From: Helicobacter_D ganmani
GTDB taxonomy: Bacteria > Campylobacterota > Campylobacteria > Campylobacterales > Helicobacteraceae
Strand: one strand, 5' to 3'
Length of the DNA stretch: 13,569 bases
Assembly: GCF_965138225.1 (NCBI RefSeq)
Contig: NZ_CBCSAX010000027.1
The notes under the pieces were generated by a model. That model was not told the DNA's origin and did no database searches. It saw nothing but the letters and a program-made list of their open reading frames with translations. This document shows, piece by piece, positions 1 through 6,511 of the stretch. The first letter of the stretch is position 1. Each line of letters starts with the position of its first letter. A program made the translations under genes and the position numbers.

Positions 1-3000
1 GCAGAAGTGGCAGTAGCTTGGACATTTGTAGCTTTAATGAGTTCGTTTTGGAACAAAAATAAATCCAAATCCAAGTCTTTTTTGTCAATATTGTAAGTGT
101 TTTTCAACTCATTATAGACTTCTTTAAGTTTTGATTTATCACCCAAATACGCATAGGTTCTAAGTTTGAGATAAGCAAACTCTAGCAAATCTTGCGCTGG
201 GATTGCCTCTCTTAAATCCTCTAATCTTGCAATCACTTCCTTAGCGTCTAGGATTTCAATGTAATTCTTAATGATTTCAAATTTTGTTTTATTAGAAAGT
301 GCAAGTTTGCGCTCATACTCTTTGGCTTTGATAAACTCCAAAGATTCTTTAGAGGTTTGATTAAATCTTGAAGCTAAGAGGTAATCAAAAAGGATTTCCT
401 CACTTAAGCCATCATTAACCTTGTCAACCCTTGATTTTGAAATGGAATCTTTAAAGTCTGCTTGATTATGGATTGCTTCGTCATTAGTTTTACTCATTCC
501 TCGCAATGACGCGGTGGTTAATTCTCCCAAATGCTCTAGCACAAACCTAAATCTTTCACTTGCTTCTTTATAGCACTTCGCGTTCAAGGCATTTTGTGCA
601 AGGTTTAGGACATAATCTAGCGTCCATTTTCTCTCGTAGGGTTTATCTAGTTCCAAAATTGCTTGATAAATTCGCTCACAACATTTTCCATCTCTAAACT
701 CAAAGGTATTTTCTATGTTGGATTTATAAGGCTCTCCTACTTTGCAATCGTTTTTTAGCAAAACCTCAAGCTCTTGCAATAAATCCTCTTCAGTGGTAAC
801 GACAGGACCAAAGCCATCTTTGCGGTAGTCAAATCTCTTTTCTGCTAGGTGATGACCCATTAATTTCTTTTCTTCATTAAATTGATAATAAATCGTTGGT
901 TTTTGAATATAAGCCATTGTAAAATTAATGCTTGAATAATCGGTAATAAGCAGATCACATTCTTGAAAAAAAGTTTGCAAAGATTTTCCATCATCTCTAT
1001 TGATTACATTAATGTATTTTGGCATATCAAAATACCCAAAATAACCTCTCATTTGAAAATGAGGAATCAATATAATCTCATAGTTATGGTATTCACAAAG
1101 ATCTTTCAACCTTTTGTCTTGCCAAAAAGAATTCCAAGCCTTAAAATAATCTGATTGTAAGAATTTATGGACATCTTTATTGGATTCCATTCTTTGCCTA
1201 CCGCTTCCAGAACCTCTTAAATAAAACCTCCAAGTTGGCATAATCAATATTTTTTTAGTATTCTTTTTATTTCCTTTCAACAAAGAATCATATCTTGCAA
1301 ACCCCGTCAGCTTTACTTCTTTGTATCCTATCTTATATCTAGTATAATTAGCGGCAATATATCTATACTCCAAGCCACAACTAGCAGTTAATAGCTTGAT
1401 TGGATTACCATTAAACCAAGCTGCGCAGTTGTTTGCAATAGTTTCACCGTGTTCCAATACCACATAATCAATATAGGGTCGTTTGTGAATATGTTGCACT
1501 ATATCAGCATCTAAATGCGAACAAATAAATTTATCACAATTTTTTAAAATATCCGAAAACTCTGCTCCACCAAAATCGACAAGATTAAACTTGTCTCGTT
1601 TAAGCCTGTCCCAATCATCACAATTTTTATCTAAAGCATAAATTACATTTTGTTCTGGATAATTTTTTGAAATATAACGATAAAGACGTTCGGCATTATC
1701 ATCAGCCTCATTGCTTCTATCGGCAAATAACCATAAATTGCCATTTGGTCGGAGTCTCTCAAAATGATTCCGCAAATACTCAACCACTAAACTATCTTGT
1801 CCTTTTTTATTGAAAATAATCCAAGCTCTCTGCCCTCTGACAAAAATTTCTAACTTCTTGGCATTCTTTGGAATACGCACCCATAAACGCTTCTCATAGT
1901 AAAACGCTCTATCTAAAAAATCATTTTGCACAATTTTTTCGTAATCCGCATAGACTTCTTTCCCGTCAAACCTTATGGATTCTATATCTTTATCATCAGG
2001 AGTGAAGTATTTAATTAAAATTTGCTCTTTTTTTACATCAAATCCATCAATATAGGCGTTTTGAAGGGGTGGATATTCGTTTTTAAAACAATTTAAGATT
2101 CCAACTTTAAAATCAAAATAAAAATAAGGTTGTTTTAAGATAGTCTGCGCATCAATAAAAGTAAAAATTTTTTTAAGAACTTCCATATATGATTCTATTG
2201 TTTCATTAGATACAACATTGTTTGGATAATTTACAAAAGGTTTTGTTTGAAAATAAATTTCAGCCAACACATTTGTAATCACAAGAGGTGTAACTTCGCC
2301 TAACTTTTGCTTATATCTTTCAAGTATTTCTAAACAACCTATGGTAGAGACTTTAAGCGCACCATCAACTTTTGTTCTAGCACCATCAAGAGTGCTGGTA
2401 GCATCACTTCTCTTTCTGTTGAAAAATTTAGCACTTTTTACCAATGCCATTTTTGCTTCTTGTGTTACCAAAAGATAAGAGAGATAGAATTTAGCATCTT
2501 CAAACACAGGTCTGCAATCCCCATCAAAAAGTAATCTTTCCTTTGCTAAAATGTCAAGGTAGAAAAAGCACCTTGTACTTGTACTTATACTTGTACTTAT
2601 ACTTATACTTATAAGTTGCACCTCTTCGGTAAATTGATTCTTTGCGAAATGAACATCTTGATAAGACTTGAACGACTCTTGATACAAAATAGAGTAAGTG
2701 CAAACTAGCTTTATATTGTTGCTTTTATTTTCCTCCAAAACTTTATCCACTTCATAGAAATAATCTCTATCCAAGAAATCATCAGGGTCGGTAAAGGTTA
2801 CCCAAATGGGCTTGTAGCTAGGATTATGGATTGCTTCGTCCGCTTCGCCTCCTTGCAAAGGCGTAGTGATTTCCGCACTTGACCCCTCAAGATAGCCTAG
2901 TTTCTCCTGCAACCATTGAAGCCCTAGATTCCTAGCACTCGCTTGTCCGCCATTTTCTTTATGTAAATAGACGATATTTTCTGGAAATCTTTTTTGATAA

Positions 3001-3308
3001 TTTTTGATGATTTTTGCACTATTGTCGGTGCTACCATCATCTACACAAATAATTTTTATATTGTTTTTGAAATCCAATCTTTGCTTGAGGATAGAGCTGA
3101 AATAATCGTCCAAATATTTTTCAACATTATAAACTGCGGAGATGATGTAGTATTCTGCAAAGCCGTGCTTTTTCTTTGGTTTTAAACTTTTTAATTGATT
3201 TTCAATCGGGATAATGCGCTTATCTAGCGCATCTTTAAAGAATGCTTTAGGATTATTTTGTAATTTTCTTAATTTTTTAGGACTCAAAAATGGCTTTAAT
3301 ACATTCAT
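1..3308 (-). CDS. Large GT2 / CDP-glycerol glycerophosphotransferase fusion (C-terminus outside window)
   Basis: I translated this frame by hand from the ATG at 3308-3306 and found no stop through base 1 (1102 codons). An AGGAG ribosome site lies at 3319-3323. Residues 55-270 are a GT-A family 2 glycosyltransferase (VDDGSTDN 89-96, ASARN, then TDPDD 173-177 as the metal-binding motif). Residues about 520-885 match CDP-glycerol:poly(glycerophosphate) glycerophosphotransferases (PF04464): HGE near 620, TGFARYD, LITDYSS near 790, and DGKCCERIYQAI. The remainder is helical and TPR-like. Members of this family transfer polyol-phosphate from CDP-glycerol or a related donor at the cytoplasmic face, so I infer a teichoic-acid-like or phosphoglycan polymer. 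Residues 11-26 hold a basic KLRKLQNNPKAFFKD motif that recurs in the GT4 protein encoded at 10925-12379. Oddities are two in-frame palindromic repeats and an SI/ST dipeptide run. The true substrate is not visible. Confidence 0.9.
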   Translation of the reverse strand, partial: MNVLKPFLSPKKLRKLQNNPKAFFKDALDKRIIPIENQLKSLKPKKKHGFAEYYIISAVYNVEKYLDDYFSSILKQRLDFKNNIKIICVDDGSTDNSAKIIKNYQKRFPENIVYLHKENGGQASARNLGLQWLQEKLGYLEGSSAEITTPLQGGEADEAIHNPSYKPIWVTFTDPDDFLDRDYFYEVDKVLEENKSNNIKLVCTYSILYQESFKSYQDVHFAKNQFTEEVQLISISISTSISTSTRCFFYLDILAKERLLFDGDCRPVFEDAKFYLSYLLVTQEAKMALVKSAKFFNRKRSDATSTLDGARTKVDGALKVSTIGCLEILERYKQKLGEVTPLVITNVLAEIYFQTKPFVNYPNNVVSNETIESYMEVLKKIFTFIDAQTILKQPYFYFDFKVGILNCFKNEYPPLQNAYIDGFDVKKEQILIKYFTPDDKDIESIRFDGKEVYADYEKIVQNDFLDRAFYYEKRLWVRIPKNAKKLEIFVRGQRAWIIFNKKGQDSLVVEYLRNHFERLRPNGNLWLFADRSNEADDNAERLYRYISKNYPEQNVIYALDKNCDDWDRLKRDKFNLVDFGGAEFSDILKNCDKFICSHLDADIVQHIHKRPYIDYVVLEHGETIANNCAAWFNGNPIKLLTASCGLEYRYIAANYTRYKIGYKEVKLTGFARYDSLLKGNKKNTKKILIMPTWRFYLRGSGSGRQRMESNKDVHKFLQSDYFKAWNSFWQDKRLKDLCEYHNYEIILIPHFQMRGYFGYFDMPKYINVINRDDGKSLQTFFQECDLLITDYSSINFTMAYIQKPTIYYQFNEEKKLMGHHLAEKRFDYRKDGFGPVVTTEEDLLQELEVLLKNDCKVGEPYKSNIENTFEFRDGKCCERIYQAILELDKPYERKWTLDYVLNLAQNALNAKCYKEASERFRFVLEHLGELTTASLRGMSKTNDEAIHNQADFKDSISKSRVDKVNDGLSEEILFDYLLASRFNQTSKESLEFIKAKEYERKLALSNKTKFEIIKNYIEILDAKEVIARLEDLREAIPAQDLLEFAYLKLRTYAYLGDKSKLKEVYNELKNTYNIDKKDLDLDLFLFQNELIKATNVQATATS
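465..520 (-). repeat. Palindromic dispersed repeat inside the gene, copy A
   Basis: The plus strand reads GGATTGCTTCGTC at 470-482 and TCCTCGCAATGACG at 498-511. CGTCATT (479-485) pairs with AATGACG (505-511). This resembles the widespread short repeat whose reverse complement starts CGTCATTGCGAG and ends GAAGCAATCC, known from many bacterial genomes. Here it is translated in frame, giving TTASLRGMSKTNDEAIHN at about residues 931-948 of the minus-strand glycosyltransferase, in its helical C-terminal part. Bases 465-482 are identical to 2823-2840 of copy B. Confidence 0.75.
2572..2613 (-). repeat. Hexanucleotide tandem repeat encoding alternating SI/ST
   Basis: About seven copies of a 6-base unit (ACTTAT or ACTTGT on the plus strand; AGTATA or AGTACA on the coding strand) lie in frame in the minus-strand glycosyltransferase. 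They encode alternating Ser-Ile and Ser-Thr dipeptides at about residues 232-246, late in the GT-A domain. Because the unit is two codons, copy-number change would alter protein length without breaking the frame. Confidence 0.85.
2823..2870 (-). repeat. Palindromic dispersed repeat inside the gene, copy B
   Basis: ATTATGGATTGCTTCGTC at 2823-2840 repeats copy A exactly over 18 bases. The following CGCTTCGCCTCC and TTGCAAAGGCG at 2841-2863 match the rest of the element loosely. It is in the same orientation and the same codon phase as copy A, so both encode DEAIHN; here the peptide is ITTPLQGGEADEAIHN at about residues 147-162. It sits in the GT-A domain, in the loop between the ASARN helix and the TDPDD strand, where family members normally have only a few residues. 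Confidence 0.7.
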
Positions 3309-3330
3309 TAATAATTCTCTCCTGATTTAC

Positions 3331-3352
3331 TATTGAAAATAAGACTTTTCAA
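3331..3352 (-). promoter_or_regulatory. Leader hairpin shared with the divergent glf operon
   Basis: On the minus strand this reads TTGAAAA, loop GTCTTA, TTTTCAA, followed by TA: a 7-bp stem with a 6-base loop, 22 bases before the gene's AGGAG. The same 22 bases occur, in the same orientation relative to the downstream gene, at 6454-6475 in front of glf. It would lie in the 5' untranslated region if the TATAAT at 3375-3380 is the promoter. Function is inferred only from position and repetition. Confidence 0.55.
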
Positions 3353-3374
3353 ACTTTTTGATAAAAATTAGATA

Positions 3375-3380
3375 ATTATA
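3375..3380 (-). promoter_or_regulatory. Probable -10 box of the minus-strand GT/glycerophosphotransferase gene
   Basis: Perfect TATAAT on the minus strand, about 67 bases before the ATG, in a very AT-rich stretch. This fits Campylobacterota sigma-70 promoters, which rely on the -10 box and A/T periodicity rather than a clear -35. Start of transcription would be near 3368, which puts the hairpin at 3331-3352 in the leader. No experimental support is visible. Confidence 0.45.
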
Positions 3381-3428
3381 TATTCAATAAGATTTTAATT
3401 CTATTAAAATGCAAAAAATTAAAAGAAT

Positions 3429-3551
3429 TTAGAAAAATCTTTTAGTCTTAGTTGGGGGGGTTTTAGATTTTAAAAATTCAAAAAAATCTGCAGCATAAGA
3501 ATTGCTCTCTATGATTTTCTTAACGCTTACTTTTTCTAAAATTTTATTGAT
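3429..3551 (-). pseudogene. Possible gene remnant of 40 codons with a C7 tract, in the gap 3309-3672
   Basis: The gap between the two minus-strand genes has no intact gene. In it a stop-to-stop frame encodes a protein-like 40-residue stretch containing EKVSVKKIIESNSYAADFF and then FLKSKTPPTKTKRFF, with a CCCCCCC run (plus-strand G7 at 3454-3460) inside it. No start codon opens this frame. Just upstream, about 3570-3630, a short ATG frame (MKWNIPTIKGKKSDC) with an AAAGGA-type site before it ends after 15 codons. Together they could be a frameshifted relic of a small phase-variable gene. I do not recognise the family, and chance open frames are common in DNA this AT-rich. Confidence 0.25.
3454..3460 (-). 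repeat. C7 homopolymer (G7 on the plus strand)
   Basis: Seven consecutive G on the plus strand in an otherwise A/T-dominated region. It lies inside the possible remnant frame at 3429-3551. Homopolymeric G/C tracts mediate slipped-strand phase variation in Helicobacter and Campylobacter surface-structure genes, but seven bases is at the short, slow end of that range. Confidence 0.6.
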
Positions 3552-3672
3552 TTAAAAAGAGAATATTTTTTAGGCAAATAGATTTTAACAATCTGACTTC
3601 TTTCCTTTTATCGTTGGTATATTCCATTTCATTATTTTACTTTGTCCTTTGATTGCGATTGCAAGTGAAGCA

Positions 3673-6372
3673 TTATTCGCATTGATTGTCAATATCTTTA
3701 AGCTTTGATTTTAGTAATTGATAATCCCTGTTCATATCTTTCACTTTTAAGTTTTCCAATACTTTCTTTTCAGTTTCTGGAGACCAATAAATGGTTAGAT
3801 TTTTCTTCGCTCTTGTAATTGCCGTGTAGAAAATATTGTGCGTTATTTGCTCTTCTATTTCATTGGATATAATAATTACAACATTATCATATTCCAAACC
3901 TTGCGCTTTGTGGATAGAGATTGCATATGCCACTTGAAATGGAACAGCATTAAACGATTGATCATCCTCATCTCCATTGTGTTTAAAAACAAATAATTGA
4001 ATTTCTGTCCAACCTTCATCATTTTTAATTATCTTAAAATGCTTGTTACTAGATGTAATCTCCTTATCCACCTTGATATTAAAGGATATAGAATCTCTTT
4101 GGCATTGTATGCCTGTAATAACTCCTTTGAGATTATTATAAAGTGATTCACCAAATCTTTCTACCTCGTTAAACAAAATAGGATCTCCTACTTTATAATT
4201 CAAGCCTTTAAAATAATGCGAGGGATTTTTGTTGTTTTCTTGCAATATCCTATTGACATTATTGATTCCATAAATCCCTCCATAATTAAGGCACAAAACG
4301 ATTTCGTTCTCGCAAGTCGTTTTAAAATTAAAAGATTCCAATCTTTGGGAATATTTTTCTTTGACCATTATTTCAAGCATATCCCCTTCAAGCATTCTGA
4401 CCTTTCCCCATAGCTTTTTTAGCTTTTCGTCTTGTGTTCTATAAGTTTCCTTTAACTCCACTACTATGTTGCTAAAAAGCTTTTTGGCAAATAAAAACCA
4501 ATTCCCAAATCTAATAGATTCTATTTGATAAATATCTCCCACACAAATCAACACTTGAGGTTGTATCTTTGCTAGAATCTCTGCCATATCTGCATTACTA
4601 ATTGTGCTGCATTCATCAATAATGACGATTTCATGTTCTAAATTTTTCTTGTGCTTTGCTACCGCTATTGTCTTAAAATCTGAATTTTCAATTCCTTTGA
4701 TTCGTTGTCTTAAATTGTTAATTGCCGCATATGTGTTTGCTAGATATAACTTGCTTTTATGATGAAAAAAATCAGAAATATGCCGAATCATAGTTGTTTT
4801 ACCTGTCCCAGCTGAACCATATATTAAAGCTAATTTGGATTTGGCAAAAAGATTTTTTAAATAATTAATTTTTTCTGGAGAGTCCAAATCATTATTTTGT
4901 AACCATTGTTGTATTTGAATCTCATAATTTTCTATCCCACTTTGAGAAAATTTTTCTAAAGATTGCTTTATGCTTTTTATACTCTCTTCGTATTCTAACA
5001 AATATAAGAAATTCCCATATTTCTCCATTTTCCTATTACCACGATGTTTATAATATAACTTTTGATTGTATGAATCAATCAACTCATCTACATTATCGTT
5101 GCCTAGGAATTGTGTTAAATCTCCTGTGTTTGCGTATAAATATCCATTGATTTCGGAATTATTTTTAATCTTTCTTGCTAGTAATTCATCTTTTCTATTC
5201 TCCACGCTGATGCAATACAATAAGTCCGTTAATGTCGGATTGTGATTTTTTAAAGAGCTGCAAAAAGGCATTGTTTCAAAAGGGATACAACCAAAATCTA
5301 ATCGCAAATTAGATAATTGTTTATTTTCTTCACCTGCTATTTGATTTTTAATTATTTTATTATTCATTGTATAAAGGACATAGCGAAGTATATTTGCTCC
5401 TTTTTTACTATTAAGAATGATTTCTCTTGCTTTGTCTAGGTAAGAAAATAAAGATTTAAAATTATAATTTTCGTTAAATGAGGATTTAATTTGCTCATAT
5501 TCTTTTTGAAAATAAATAAGTTCTAGCAAATTTATTTCTTTTTGCGTTAAAAACTGCATAAACTTTTCATATTCTTTAGTTCTTGTAAAGTTAATCCTCT
5601 TGTTGTTAAAAATTGCACAAAAGTTTTGAATTTCACAAGGGCGAATATCTACACTCCATTGTGTAATTATAGTAATTGGTATTTTTATGCCACCCATATT
5701 TATATAGGTGTCGTATAAATGCAATCGAACAGCATAATTTTTTAGTATATCCAGATGGGTAAAGGCAATAATCTTATCAAACTTACTAATATGGTCTCTC
5801 GCATCAGTAAGAGTTAGCTCATAATATATTTTTTTATCAACTACAAAAGGTTTAATGGAACAAATGTAAAATCTTTCGTGTCGCTGCTTTGCGCTAAAAT
5901 AAGTCTGCTTAATTCTTTCTGCTATTTTTTTACAATATTCTAAGCTTAGAGCATCTAAATTCGTCGGAAAATCATTGATATTTGTCAAGATTTCAATCTT
6001 ATAGTTTTGCGCAAAGAATTTTTTAATTTTATTTAAATGTGGGAGATAATTTAACATCAGTCTTTCTGATGTTTCTTCATCATTTGTATAATGTGATACC
6101 GAAATTTGAAGTCGTCTATAAAAAAAGTATATCTCTTTATATTGAGATTTATCACTAATATATTTTATGCTCTTTTGTAGATTGTCATAGTCCCAATCCA
6201 AATTTGTTTTGTTTTTATTATTATAAATAAACAATGCAAGATATTCAAGCAAGTTTCTTAATTTATCTAAAATATTTTGCGCATAAAGTCCTCGATAACT
6301 TTCAGAATTACTAAGGTTAAATTCTATTCCTTTATTAACCTCAACAATGCGCTCCAATGCTTTATTTTCCAT
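3673..6372 (-). CDS. Superfamily 1 (RecD/Pif1-like) helicase with HEPN-like N-terminal domain
   Basis: The C-terminal half is an SF1B DNA or RNA helicase: Walker A GSAGTGKTT 519-527, Walker B IIDECS 584-589, GDIYQIES 612-619, KETYRT 641-646, an SH3-like insert about 724-756, IHKAQGLEYDN 820-830 and FYTAITRAKK 848-857. All catalytic motifs look intact. Residues 1-125 are helical with KLRNLLE (38-44) and R87-x6-H94 followed by an acidic helix, which fits a HEPN domain of the DUF4145 kind; many such domains are RNases in defence systems. Residues 130-510 are unrecognised, with a beta-rich stretch about 165-255. The ATG at 6372 is fixed by an in-frame TAA six bases upstream; no good Shine-Dalgarno is seen. 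It has its own promoter and no link to glycan synthesis, so I infer an anti-phage or nucleic-acid stress role. A plain repair helicase is the alternative. Confidence 0.85.
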   Translation of the reverse strand: MENKALERIVEVNKGIEFNLSNSESYRGLYAQNILDKLRNLLEYLALFIYNNKNKTNLDWDYDNLQKSIKYISDKSQYKEIYFFYRRLQISVSHYTNDEETSERLMLNYLPHLNKIKKFFAQNYKIEILTNINDFPTNLDALSLEYCKKIAERIKQTYFSAKQRHERFYICSIKPFVVDKKIYYELTLTDARDHISKFDKIIAFTHLDILKNYAVRLHLYDTYINMGGIKIPITIITQWSVDIRPCEIQNFCAIFNNKRINFTRTKEYEKFMQFLTQKEINLLELIYFQKEYEQIKSSFNENYNFKSLFSYLDKAREIILNSKKGANILRYVLYTMNNKIIKNQIAGEENKQLSNLRLDFGCIPFETMPFCSSLKNHNPTLTDLLYCISVENRKDELLARKIKNNSEINGYLYANTGDLTQFLGNDNVDELIDSYNQKLYYKHRGNRKMEKYGNFLYLLEYEESIKSIKQSLEKFSQSGIENYEIQIQQWLQNNDLDSPEKINYLKNLFAKSKLALIYGSAGTGKTTMIRHISDFFHHKSKLYLANTYAAINNLRQRIKGIENSDFKTIAVAKHKKNLEHEIVIIDECSTISNADMAEILAKIQPQVLICVGDIYQIESIRFGNWFLFAKKLFSNIVVELKETYRTQDEKLKKLWGKVRMLEGDMLEIMVKEKYSQRLESFNFKTTCENEIVLCLNYGGIYGINNVNRILQENNKNPSHYFKGLNYKVGDPILFNEVERFGESLYNNLKGVITGIQCQRDSISFNIKVDKEITSSNKHFKIIKNDEGWTEIQLFVFKHNGDEDDQSFNAVPFQVAYAISIHKAQGLEYDNVVIIISNEIEEQITHNIFYTAITRAKKNLTIYWSPETEKKVLENLKVKDMNRDYQLLKSKLKDIDNQCE

Positions 6373-6429
6373 TTTTTACCCAACCAAAATTCATCTAGAT
6401 TTTTTATTTTACCTAATTTTTCAATAAAT

Positions 6430-6438
6430 ATTATAACA
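6430..6438 (-). promoter_or_regulatory. Probable extended -10 promoter of the HEPN-helicase gene
   Basis: The minus strand reads TGTTATAAT, an extended -10 of the TGnTATAAT type, 57 bases before the ATG at 6372. Transcription would start near 6423. The box sits directly beside the long palindrome at 6441-6486, which would occupy the upstream part of this promoter. On the plus strand the same A/T core gives TATTAT (6429-6434) or TATAAC (6432-6437), a possible -10 for glf, so the two divergent promoters may overlap. Confidence 0.5.
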
Positions 6439-6440
6439 GC

Positions 6441-6486
6441 AAATTAACTTGTATTGAAAAGTCTTATTTTCAATACAAGTTAATTT
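6441..6486. repeat. Perfect inverted repeat, 20-bp arms and 6-base loop, between divergent genes
   Basis: AAATTAACTTGTATTGAAAA at 6441-6460 is followed by the loop GTCTTA and then by its exact reverse complement at 6467-6486. The inner 22 bases (6454-6475) recur at 3331-3352. The repeat lies between the divergent starts of the helicase gene (6372) and glf (6512). As RNA it would form a very stable, AT-rich hairpin in the glf leader; as DNA it could be an operator. It lacks a following T run, so it is not a normal intrinsic terminator. Confidence 0.85.
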
Positions 6487-6511
6487 AAAGTCATAATTTA
6501 AGGCAGAAATT

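Noticed and set aside
465..2870. CRISPR array from the repeated GATTGCTTCGTC sequence
   Set aside because: Only two copies more than 2 kb apart, both translated inside one long open frame, and with no regular spacers.
963..3185. Short plus-strand open frames opposite the large minus-strand enzyme
   Set aside because: The minus-strand frame is unbroken and shows GT2 and glycerophosphotransferase motifs across this interval; the plus-strand frames are antisense shadows.
3590..3672. Terminator after the helicase gene
   Set aside because: I found only short, imperfect A/T-rich inverted repeats near AGATT...AATCT and no GC stem followed by a T run in the gene's direction.
3673..6372. Calling the helicase RecD of the RecBCD or AddAB repair complex
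   Set aside because: No recB, recC, addA or addB partner is nearby, and the 500-residue N-terminal part is unlike RecD.
6441..6486. Intrinsic terminator at the long palindrome
   Set aside because: The stem is AT-rich, is followed by AAAGTC rather than a T run, and lies upstream of both flanking genes, so nothing would need terminating there.
6492..6497. CATAAT as the -10 box of glf
   Set aside because: Transcription would start at about 6504, after the AAGG ribosome site and only some 8 bases before the GTG, making the message nearly leaderless without its own ribosome site.
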